NCBI GenBank assembly: GCA_963815935.1
Contig: CAWFIL010000005.1
Span: 1 to 7,217 of the forward strand
Direction of reading: 5' to 3'
DNA: 7,217 nt
Origin: JARIHD01 sp963815935
GTDB taxonomy: Bacteria > Patescibacteriota > Saccharimonadia > Saccharimonadales > UBA4665
Shown here: positions 1 through 4,367 of the stretch, in pieces
Position numbering within the stretch: the first letter of the stretch is position 1
Layout: each line of letters starts with the position of its first letter
Notes under the pieces: generated by a model
Told to the model about the DNA's origin: nothing
The model's database searches: none
Seen by the model: the letters and a program-made list of their open reading frames with translations, nothing else
Made by a program: the position numbers and the translations under genes

Positions 1-85
1 ACCCCTTTGTCGAATTTTCAATCGAACGCTTACTCCGAAGGCGTAAATCCGTAATGAGTCACGGATGTTTCCACCTCATAGAGAC
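1..85 (-). other. 5' part of an unidentified transcript with short hairpins
   Basis: This is the minus-strand stretch behind the consensus promoter. Two hairpins follow each other: ATCCGT/ACGGAT (47-52 with 61-66, 8-nt loop), and a TTAC..CC/GG..GTAA stem (30-36 with 40-46, 3-nt loop, one mismatch). A weaker TCGA/TCGA pairing lies at 10-25. The one ATG here (on the minus strand just after the promoter) hits a stop after six codons. A structured leader or the 5' end of a stable RNA fits best. I do not recognise motifs of tmRNA, RNase P RNA or 16S rRNA. Confidence 0.4.
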
Positions 86-91
86 AAAGAG

Positions 92-120
92 ATTATACTA
101 TATTTTGAGTTTTGTGTCAA
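92..120 (-). promoter_or_regulatory. Consensus sigma70-type promoter firing leftward out of the window
   Basis: On the minus strand TTGACA (120-115) and TATAAT (97-92) are separated by exactly 17 bases, a perfect match to the vegetative sigma70 consensus. Transcription would begin near 85 and run toward position 1. The -35 box lies only 15 bases beyond the rpsT stop codon, so the downstream gene has its own strong promoter. No ORF starts convincingly in the 85 bases that remain, which suggests an untranslated leader or an RNA gene whose body lies outside the window. Confidence 0.8.
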
Positions 121-135
121 TATCTGGGCGGTGGT

Positions 136-474
136 CTATTTGGCTTTTTTGGCGGCTGGTTTCTTGGCTGCAGGTTTGGCGGCAGCTTTAGGCGCAGCTT
201 TACCAGGTTTTGCGCCGGCGGCTTTGGCTTTAGCGGCCATTTGGGCCTTTTGGCGGGCAGCTTTATTCTTGTGAATAATATCTTTCTTAACAGCGGTATC
301 CAGCGCGCTTTTAGCGGCAATCTCGGCTTTGGCAATCTCCGCCGGCTTGCCACCATCTATGGCTTTGGCGAACGCCTTCAAAGACTCGCGCACGTTGCGT
401 CTAGCAACAGTATTGCGGTTATTAGCCTTGGCAGCCACTTTCACGCGCTTTTTAGCAGATTTAATAATTGGCAT
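136..474 (-). CDS. rpsT: 30S ribosomal protein bS20
   Basis: This 112-residue protein has the bS20 signature: a basic N-terminus (MPIIKSAKKRVK), the run ANNRNTVARRNVRESLKAF, and a C-terminal helix with DTAVKKDIIHKNKAARQKAQ. bS20 binds 16S rRNA in the body of the 30S subunit and is a helical bundle of about 87 residues in most bacteria. Here the core ends near residue 82 and a further 30 residues are almost only Ala, Lys, Pro and Gly, a histone-H1-like tail that probably gives extra RNA contact (inference). The ATG start is fixed by homology. There is no SD at normal distance; a promoter ends 8 nt upstream, so the mRNA is probably leaderless. The stop is TAG, and no terminator is seen between it and the next promoter. 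Confidence 0.95.
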   Translation of the reverse strand: MPIIKSAKKRVKVAAKANNRNTVARRNVRESLKAFAKAIDGGKPAEIAKAEIAAKSALDTAVKKDIIHKNKAARQKAQMAAKAKAAGAKPGKAAPKAAAKPAAKKPAAKKAK

Positions 475-482
475 GAACTGTA

Positions 483-511
483 ACTATACAGATAGGTAAC
501 CTCTTTGTCAA
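483..511 (-). promoter_or_regulatory. rpsT promoter
   Basis: On the minus strand TTGACA (511-506), a 17-base spacer and TATAGT (488-483) form a near-perfect sigma70 promoter. Only 8 bases separate the -10 box from the rpsT ATG, so the predicted start at about 476 leaves a leader of roughly 2 nt. The GAGG further upstream (503-500) lies inside the promoter spacer and cannot act as an SD for this transcript. Confidence 0.75.
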
Positions 512-515
512 AGAG
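501..515. promoter_or_regulatory. 15-bp perfect palindrome over the rpsT -35 box (possible operator)
   Basis: CTCTTTGTCAAAGAG has two perfect 7-bp arms around a single central base and covers the rpsT -35 box (506-511). One arm (CAAAGAG) recurs at 85-91, at the transcription start of the leftward consensus promoter. The placement is that of an operator. A regulator is not known, and the shared arm could be chance. Confidence 0.35.
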
Positions 516-551
516 TTAAATCTAACTACTTTGTAATGTAGCAAACACTTT

Positions 552-579
552 GTTCCATTTTGTCTCGGCAAAACGGAAC
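552..579. other. Hairpin between rpsT and the rod structure
   Basis: GTTCC-A-TTTTG (552-562) pairs with CAAAA-C-GGAAC (569-579): 10 pairs with one A/C mismatch and a 6-nt loop. Neither strand has a T-run directly after it, so it is not a standard terminator. It may belong to the structured region that begins a few bases later. Confidence 0.5.
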
Positions 580-584
580 CCAAA

Positions 585-740
585 AGCCGACGGACATTCG
601 CCTCAGCTGATTGAATTTAGCCCTTCTCTCGGCTGGCCAAAACAACGCAAGCGGTCGCCAAGCTCTTTTTTTCAACGGAGGATTGGCGACTAAGTTTTGG
701 CCTATCCGCCGCTAGGCAGTCTAAATTCATCAGTTCGGCT
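585..740. ncRNA. Candidate structured RNA: nested rod with central bubble (6S-like outline)
   Basis: Five nested complementary blocks give one rod. AGCCGA (585-590) pairs with TCGGCT (735-740). CTGAT and GAATTTAG (607-611, 613-620; one bulged T) pair with CTAAATTCATCAG (721-733). A bubble of 14 and 18 nt follows (621-634 and 703-720), the right strand holding a mini-stem GCC-gcta-GGC. GGCCAAAAC (635-643) pairs with GTTTTGGCC (694-702), and GTCGCCAA (654-661) with TTGGCGAC (683-690), leaving a 21-nt loop. The size and the helix-bubble-helix outline resemble 6S RNA, the RNA polymerase decoy, but no primary-sequence motif confirms this. It is not the leader of a neighbour: the rpsT promoter and the promoter at 766-794 both point away from it. 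Its own promoter and strand are unclear; a DNA element is possible. Confidence 0.45.
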
Positions 741-765
741 CGAGTCCGAAATACCGTACCGGCCA

Positions 766-794
766 TTGCCACTGGTTAGCTTTTATGGTAAAAT
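766..794 (+). promoter_or_regulatory. Promoter of the two-gene unit
   Basis: TTGCCA (766-771), a 17-base spacer and TAAAAT (789-794) each differ from consensus by one base. The predicted start near 801 gives a 50-nt leader, which contains the SD of the following gene. This contrasts with the nearly leaderless promoters of the ribosomal protein genes in the window. Confidence 0.6.
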
Positions 795-838
795 ATGAGC
801 GATTTTAGGCACTGAAGTTGTTTAAAACATCGATCCTT

Positions 839-845
839 AAGGAGG
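839..845 (+). promoter_or_regulatory. Strong SD fixing a GTG start
   Basis: AAGGAGG is fully complementary to the usual anti-SD and lies 5 nt before the GTG at 851. It decides this start in the absence of an ATG nearby. Confidence 0.8.
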
Positions 846-850
846 TTTAG

Positions 851-1156
851 GTGCAAGACTCTGAACAGGCTGATATTCGATTCGGTCGCCAGATTCTCGC
901 CTTTTGTCTTTTTGCAATCGCCGTCCTCGTCATTAATATGACTGTTTTAGGGGGTCAGTGGGTCTTCATCGCCTGCATCTGGTTGGCGCTCGGGTACATC
1001 TCTGTGATGATTCAGGTGCTCACTCACTTCGGATACATCAGGGTTGTGCCACGTTTTGACGCACTAGTTCCGTACTCTATATCGGTAGTTGCTGGCCCGT
1101 TCTCTTTGGGCCGTGTGCTACTAAACCAAGTCCGGAAGACTCAACGTATTGCCTGA
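851..1156 (+). CDS. Small membrane protein of unknown function
   Basis: This 101-residue protein starts at GTG behind a perfect SD. Two hydrophobic stretches, about residues 15-33 (ILAFCLFAIAVLVINM...) and 36-58 (QWVFIACIWLALGYISVM...), look like transmembrane helices; a third weaker one may span 71-91. The C-terminus (RKTQR) is basic, which by the positive-inside rule suggests it faces the cytoplasm. There is no signal peptidase site or motif that I recognise. The next gene starts 14 bp downstream with its own SD and one terminator follows both, so the two are surely co-transcribed. Codon use leans to CTC, GTC and ATC, unlike the housekeeping genes to the right, and may reflect transfer. The gene is well supported by SD, promoter and terminator; its function is unknown. 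Confidence 0.7.
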   Translation: MQDSEQADIRFGRQILAFCLFAIAVLVINMTVLGGQWVFIACIWLALGYISVMIQVLTHFGYIRVVPRFDALVPYSISVVAGPFSLGRVLLNQVRKTQRIA

Positions 1157-1170
1157 CCAAAAGGAGCAGC

Positions 1171-1455
1171 ATGGCAATCAAAAACTTGTGGTCTGCCATC
1201 CGATGCAAACTTGGGTGGCAAAACCCGCCCAAAGATGAGGCTTTCACTTGCATGGGAGCCGTGTTCATAGGTGGGCCATGCACTCGTTGCAGCGACGAAA
1301 CGGCGAGGGAGAGGCGCTTTCTGGGCAATGCTTGGGATTTTGGCGGAAGCCTAAGTGTAGGTGAAGATGTCATCGTTCTCACAGCCTCCCCAGCGAATCT
1401 TCTCAAAGCACTCCAGGAGCGAGGACTAAGCTATATCGGCAACTATCCCGCATGA
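1171..1455 (+). CDS. Small Cys-containing protein of unknown function
   Basis: This 94-residue protein starts at ATG with AAGGAG 4 nt before it. It appears soluble. Four cysteines lie in the first half: C12, C27 and a C37-T-R-C40 pair in the stretch GGPCTRCSDE, which could bind a metal or be redox active (inference; the spacing matches no zinc ribbon I can name). The C-terminal part, EDVIVLTASPANLLKALQERGLSYIGNYPA, reads like a strand followed by a helix at the end of a small alpha/beta fold. It is the second gene of a unit with the small membrane protein upstream, and an intrinsic terminator starts 31 bp after its stop. I do not recognise the family. A soluble partner of the membrane protein is one option, suggested only by adjacency. 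Confidence 0.65.
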   Translation: MAIKNLWSAIRCKLGWQNPPKDEAFTCMGAVFIGGPCTRCSDETARERRFLGNAWDFGGSLSVGEDVIVLTASPANLLKALQERGLSYIGNYPA

Positions 1456-1486
1456 AGGCAGTTCTCCTTGATCGTTATAAGACCCC

Positions 1487-1516
1487 GGGCCAAGTCTCTC
1501 AAACTGGCCCTTTTTT
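1487..1516 (+). terminator. Rho-independent terminator of the two-gene unit
   Basis: GGGCCA (1487-1492) pairs perfectly with TGGCCC (1505-1510), followed at once by six T (1511-1516). On the minus strand no T-run follows the stem, so it works in the plus direction only. It closes the unit begun by the promoter at 766-794. Confidence 0.9.
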
Positions 1517-1539
1517 ATTAGTGATTGGGTCCGGGCATT

Positions 1540-1701
1540 CCGGGCATAAGGAGCCAACCTGAGTAGATGTCGTCAATAAAGAGGCGTACTTGGTTGCTAA
1601 GGCATGTTTGACGAAGGAAAGTTGCAGAGGCAAGTTTCCTGAGGAGTTCTTTAGCAAGCCTGTTTTTGACGACAGATACATCAAGTTGGCGACGCGCCCG
1701 G
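1540..1701. ncRNA. Second candidate structured RNA: nested rod, unidentified
   Basis: Successive blocks pair in order. CCGGGC (1540-1545) pairs with GCCCGG (1696-1701), GCCAAC (1553-1558) with GTTGGC (1685-1690), TGA (1560-1562) with TCA (1681-1683), and TGTCGTCAA (1568-1576) with TTGACGACA (1666-1674). Then GG-TTGCTAA (1592-1600) pairs with TTAGCAA-g-CC (1651-1660). Last, AGGAAA-g-TTGC (1615-1625) pairs with GCAA-g-TTTCCT (1630-1640) around an AGAG tetraloop. Such a colinear set is very unlikely by chance. The outline is a long hairpin with asymmetric internal loops. I see no signature of SRP RNA (no GGAA-capped S domain) or RNase P RNA. A promoter is not evident. Downstream hairpins and a terminator-like stem at 1744-1769 would suit a plus-strand RNA. 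A DNA recombination site is the main alternative. Confidence 0.4.
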
Positions 1702-1735
1702 CGGTTGGGCGCCACCTTTGCCGCCCAAAGGTGGC
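1694..1735. repeat. Two GC-rich hairpins downstream of the second rod
   Basis: GCGCCC (1694-1699) pairs with GGGCGC (1707-1712) across a 7-nt loop. Directly beside it GCCACCTTTG (1711-1720) pairs perfectly over 10 bp with CAAAGGTGGC (1726-1735) across a 5-nt loop. No T-run follows either one. The first overlaps the closing stem of the rod at 1696-1701, so the two foldings exclude each other. Confidence 0.6.
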
Positions 1736-1743
1736 ATAATTTC

Positions 1744-1769
1744 CGCTTTTGTCAAAAAGCGTTATTTTA
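1744..1769 (+). terminator. Terminator-like hairpin before the DHH-like gene
   Basis: CGCTTTT (1744-1750) pairs perfectly with AAAAGCG (1755-1761) around GTCA, followed by TTATTTTA. The stem is AT-rich, so termination would be weak, but it would suit the 3' end of a plus-strand RNA made from the rod region upstream. Confidence 0.45.
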
Positions 1770-1878
1770 TCTCCTTTGAAAAAGAAAGAAATCATATTGC
1801 TAGACCATAAGCGATATGATATTCTTACCCCAGAAGTCACCTCACAAAAACTTCAACCCGAAAACAAAAACCCAAGAT

Positions 1879-3546
1879 ATGGACGCTCAGGCAAAACAAC
1901 AGATTATTGAGCGCGTTAAGCAGGCCACTAATATTTTAGTGACCGTTAGCGCTAACCCTTCTGTGGACCAGCTGGCGGCCCTCATCGGCATGACGCTGCT
2001 GTTAAACAAGTTGCAAAAACACGCCACGGCAGTATTTTCTGGCAAGGTACCTTCTACCATTGAGTTTCTACAGCCCGAAAAGACTATAGAGACCAATACC
2101 GATAGCCTGCAAGACTTTATTATCAGCTTGGACAAATCCAAGGCCGACAAATTACGCTACAAGGTCGAAGACCAAGTAGTTCGTATCTTTATCACACCTT
2201 ATCGCACCTCAATTAGCGAAAAAGACTTAATGTTTAGCCACGGCGACTTTAACGTTCAGGTGGTATTAGCGCTTGGCATAAAAGATCGCAACCAGATAGA
2301 CCAGGCAATTGCCACTCACGGCCGGATTTTACACGACGCCACTGTAATTTCTATAAACTCCGGACCGGGCAATGTGCCGGTCATAGGCTCAATAAATTGG
2401 CAGGATCCGACAGCTAGCAGCCTAAGCGAGATGATGGTTAGTATTAGTGAGGCCTTTGGCACCGGATTAATAGACGCCCAGATGGCCACCGCCTTCCTAA
2501 CCGGCATTGTGGCCGAGACTAGCCGCTTTAGTAACGCCCGGACTTCGCCCAAAGTTATGACTATGGCCGCCCAGCTGATGGCCGCTGGCGCCAATCAACA
2601 GTTGATTGTGAACAAACTCACACCGCCACCTCCGCCACTACCAGCGGCAAAGCCAATGCCAGTTGCGCCGCCTCCGCCGCCACCAAAAAAGGACGAGCTA
2701 AAAATCTCGCATGGGCCTCCAAGCCCGGACGATTTACAAGAGATAGAAATCGCTCCAGACGAAATCCACATCGATAAACAAGGCAATCTGATAACTGCCG
2801 ATGAACTCAAGAATGAGGCAACCAAGAAAAAATCAACCAAACCACCCGAGCCTCCGGGGACCACACCAACTGAGCCTACCCAGCAACCACCGAATACAAC
2901 ACCACAGCCCCCGGCACCCGCACCTCCGGCTACAACCACGCCTTGGTCACCGGCAGCTGCACTGCCAGAGGCCGCGCTAACCCCAACGCCTTTGTCTTTG
3001 TCTCCAGCGAGCCAGCAAGCAATGCCGGAACCCAACCTGGCTCATGCATTATTGAATCCGGCGAACGAAGGCCCGGTTATCAACACACCCTTCTCCGCCG
3101 ACATGCAACGCGAGTGGATTGACCCCTACAATACAGTTTCAATGGATCCGTTAACCGAAAGACCGTCATCCGCCAACCATTTATTCCAGAAGCCATCCGA
3201 GAACGGGTCGCCGCCAGCCGGTGTAGACAGTGCGCGCAGCGCCGTACAAAGCGCCTTAGATTCCGCTCCAATCACCCCTGGTTTTGGCGAGCCTGACATA
3301 GGCTTAAGCAGCCAACCTATGGGTTTTGACGCGCCGCCACCGGCAGTACAGGCACAACCCGACGGTATTCCCGACTTAGCCCTGCCAAATAATGGCAATG
3401 GGCCGATAACGGTCACGCCAGCTGAGTCGATTCCAATGCCAGACATTGCGCCACCGGCGCCACCGCCACTACCGCCGCCACTACCACTTGTCAATAACCC
3501 TGGCGCCATGCTCCCCAATACGCCCACTTTCCAGCCACCACAATAA
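1879..3546 (+). CDS. DHH/NrnA-like protein with degenerate active site and Pro-rich tail
   Basis: From ATG 1879 the protein has 555 residues. The N-terminal half is a RecJ/NrnA-type DHH fold; positions here are counted from an earlier in-frame ATG at 1816. NPSVDQLAALIGMTLLL (47-63) stands where active enzymes have NPDGDAIGS..., ISINSGPGN (178-186) where they have IDHHPSN, and GIVAETSRFSNARTSPKVMTMAAQLMAAGAN (230-260) where they have the TDTGxF region. The DHH triplet is N181-S182-G183, the first motif I Asp is Ser49 and the later Asp is Glu234, so oligoribonuclease/pAp phosphatase activity is probably lost. Residues 268-576 are low-complexity and Pro-rich (poly-Pro at 270-274 and 285-290) and probably disordered. 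The place before truB is that of nrnA in many bacteria. Start 1879 is chosen because homology begins there; neither ATG has an SD. Confidence 0.75.
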   Translation: MDAQAKQQIIERVKQATNILVTVSANPSVDQLAALIGMTLLLNKLQKHATAVFSGKVPSTIEFLQPEKTIETNTDSLQDFIISLDKSKADKLRYKVEDQVVRIFITPYRTSISEKDLMFSHGDFNVQVVLALGIKDRNQIDQAIATHGRILHDATVISINSGPGNVPVIGSINWQDPTASSLSEMMVSISEAFGTGLIDAQMATAFLTGIVAETSRFSNARTSPKVMTMAAQLMAAGANQQLIVNKLTPPPPPLPAAKPMPVAPPPPPPKKDELKISHGPPSPDDLQEIEIAPDEIHIDKQGNLITADELKNEATKKKSTKPPEPPGTTPTEPTQQPPNTTPQPPAPAPPATTTPWSPAAALPEAALTPTPLSLSPASQQAMPEPNLAHALLNPANEGPVINTPFSADMQREWIDPYNTVSMDPLTERPSSANHLFQKPSENGSPPAGVDSARSAVQSALDSAPITPGFGEPDIGLSSQPMGFDAPPPAVQAQPDGIPDLALPNNGNGPITVTPAESIPMPDIAPPAPPPLPPPLPLVNNPGAMLPNTPTFQPPQ

Positions 3547-3656
3547 ATGCTCAATGTTCAAGTCTCAATGCTCAATGAATGAGCTAATTAGCAATGCAGT
3601 TAATGATTGCCGCATTGTCTATTCATTGCTCATTGTTCGTTGATAATTGATAATTG
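3546..3656. repeat. Degenerate heptamer repeats arranged as a large inverted repeat
   Basis: The gap between the DHH-like gene and truB consists of 7-bp units. The left arm reads AATGCTC, AATGTTC, AAGTCTC, AATGCTC, AATGAAT from 3546. The right arm reads TATTCAT, TGCTCAT, TGTTCGT, TGATAAT, TGATAAT from 3620 to 3654, the same motif in the opposite sense. The arms pair, with CAATGAAT (3573-3580) to ATTCATTG (3621-3628) and CAATGC (3592-3597) to GCATTG (3612-3617). GCTAATTAGC (3583-3592) is a perfect palindrome. The layout recalls the short tandemly repeated heptanucleotides of filamentous cyanobacteria. As RNA it would form a long 3' hairpin on the upstream mRNA. Confidence 0.65.
3626..3654 (+). 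promoter_or_regulatory. Possible truB promoter with leaderless start
   Basis: GATAAT (3649-3654) lies 7 nt before the truB ATG at 3662, so a start at about 3661 would give a leaderless message. The matching -35, TTGCTC (3626-3631) at a 17-base spacer, is poor. The hexamer is also part of the heptamer repeat, so the match may be a by-product of the repeat. Confidence 0.3.
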
Positions 3657-3661
3657 CCTGC

Positions 3662-4345
3662 ATGGATGGTTTTTTGCTGGTTGATAAACCAGCCGGTATT
3701 TCTAGTTTTGGCGTTGTGGCCAAAGTACGCGGCATACTTAGGGCAGGAACTGGGCACAAGATAAAAATTGGCCACACTGGCACTTTGGATCCGGCGGCAA
3801 CTGGCTTGATGATTTTAGTTTTGGGCAAATACACCAAAAGAGCAGGTGAGTTTAGCAAACTAGATAAAACCTATGAGGCGGAGTTAACACTTGGTAAAAC
3901 TAGTTCAACGGGCGATTCGGAGGGCAAGATTACAATAAAGGGTGGACAAGAACCTACAAAAGTGGCCTTACAAGCCATTCTAAGCCAGTTTGAGGGCGAA
4001 ATTAGCCAAACCCCGCCAATATACAGTGCCATCAAGATTAACGGCCAGCGAGCCTACAAATTGGCCAGAAAGGGCTTAACCCCTAAGATGGAGTTGCGAG
4101 AGATTACAGTTTACAGGTTACAGCTGACAGATTACAGTTATCCGAAGGTCAATATCGTAACGGAGGTAAGTAGTGGTACTTATATAAGGACCTTAGCGGA
4201 AGATATTGGCGAAGCCCTGGGCACGGGCGCTTACATGTCCGCCCTCCGCCGCACACAAGTTGGCAAATTCAAACTGGCTGACGCCTTAACCCTCGATGGC
4301 CTTGACTTTGCCAAACTGCAACAGGGGTTGTCAAATCACCTCTGA
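3662..4345 (+). CDS. truB: tRNA pseudouridine(55) synthase TruB, short form
   Basis: TruB makes pseudouridine 55 in the T-loop of elongator tRNAs. The 227-residue protein has MDGFLLVDKPAGISSF at the start, the catalytic loop GHTGTLDPAATGLM with nucleophile Asp43, YSAIKINGQRAYKLAR, and SSGTYIRTLAEDIG. Homologues begin at the equivalent of ATG 3662; an upstream in-frame TTG (3647) adds five unrelated residues. E. coli TruB has 314 residues; this one stops soon after the catalytic fold (RRTQVGKFKLADALTL...), so the C-terminal PUA domain is absent. No SD is present; a -10-like hexamer sits 7 nt ahead. Five heptamers (NTTACAG type) lie inside the frame at 4103-4137. ribF, often next to truB, is missing, and the 3' end carries the rpsO promoter. 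Confidence 0.95.
   Translation: MDGFLLVDKPAGISSFGVVAKVRGILRAGTGHKIKIGHTGTLDPAATGLMILVLGKYTKRAGEFSKLDKTYEAELTLGKTSSTGDSEGKITIKGGQEPTKVALQAILSQFEGEISQTPPIYSAIKINGQRAYKLARKGLTPKMELREITVYRLQLTDYSYPKVNIVTEVSSGTYIRTLAEDIGEALGTGAYMSALRRTQVGKFKLADALTLDGLDFAKLQQGLSNHL
4103..4137 (+). repeat. Five tandem heptamers inside truB
   Basis: ATTACAG, TTTACAG, GTTACAG, CTGACAG and ATTACAG follow without a gap, each 7 bp. Five units of 7 keep phase only every 21 bases, so the same repeat is read in all three frames (TVYRLQLTDYS). The protein still aligns to TruB with no evident insertion, so the repeat has replaced rather than lengthened a beta-strand region. Confidence 0.75.
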
Positions 4346-4356
4346 TTTGCTAGAAT
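4328..4356 (+). promoter_or_regulatory. rpsO promoter within the end of truB
   Basis: TTGTCA (4328-4333), a 17-base spacer and TAGAAT (4351-4356) each differ from consensus by one base. The -35 and most of the spacer overlap the last truB codons. The predicted start near 4363 leaves a 5-nt leader before the rpsO ATG at 4368, with no SD. Confidence 0.65.
4332..4349. promoter_or_regulatory. Dyad in the rpsO promoter spacer (copy 1 of a 15-nt repeat)
   Basis: CAAATCACCTCTGATTTG has perfect 7-bp arms around CCTC and fills the spacer between the -35 and -10 boxes. Its last 15 bases (4335-4349) recur exactly at 4395-4409, 60 bp downstream within rpsO. The position is that of an operator; a hairpin in the truB 3' end is the other reading. 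Confidence 0.45.
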
Positions 4357-4367
4357 AGGGCTCAAGA

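Larger units (their letters stand above)
1517..1815. other. Gene-poor stretch made mostly of hairpins
   Basis: No convincing protein gene is seen in these 299 bases. A GTG-started minus-strand frame at 1518-1715 (65 residues) has no SD and no recognisable family, and lies entirely on the rod structure. Most of the stretch is taken up by the rod (1540-1701), two GC-rich hairpins and the terminator-like stem. CCGGGCAT occurs twice in tandem at 1531-1547. The promoter of the next gene should lie in the AT-rich part after 1762, but no good -35/-10 pair stands out. Confidence 0.6.

Noticed and set aside
1..30. Minus-strand TTCGACAAAGGGGT resembling the 5' TTCGACAGGG motif of tmRNA
   Set aside because: The preceding bases do not give the G-rich acceptor start expected of tmRNA, and the match is short; kept only as an unidentified transcript.
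112..483. 123-residue plus-strand frame opposite rpsT
   Set aside because: The opposite strand encodes clear bS20 with its own promoter; the plus frame has no SD or family resemblance.
662..673. T-run at 666-672 as an intrinsic terminator
   Set aside because: Only a 3-bp stem (AGC/GCT) precedes the T-run; the Ts form part of the apical loop of the rod.
1518..1715. 65-residue minus-strand frame with GTG start
   Set aside because: No SD, no recognisable family, and it lies completely on the nested inverted repeat, which explains the sequence better.
1776..1806. TTGAAA...TAGACC as promoter of the DHH-like gene
   Set aside because: The 19-base spacer and a -10 with only three consensus bases are too weak to annotate.
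2595..3035. 146-residue minus-strand frame rich in Gly, Val and Ser
   Set aside because: It is the antisense of the Pro-rich tail codons of the DHH-like gene, whose homology is in the plus frame.
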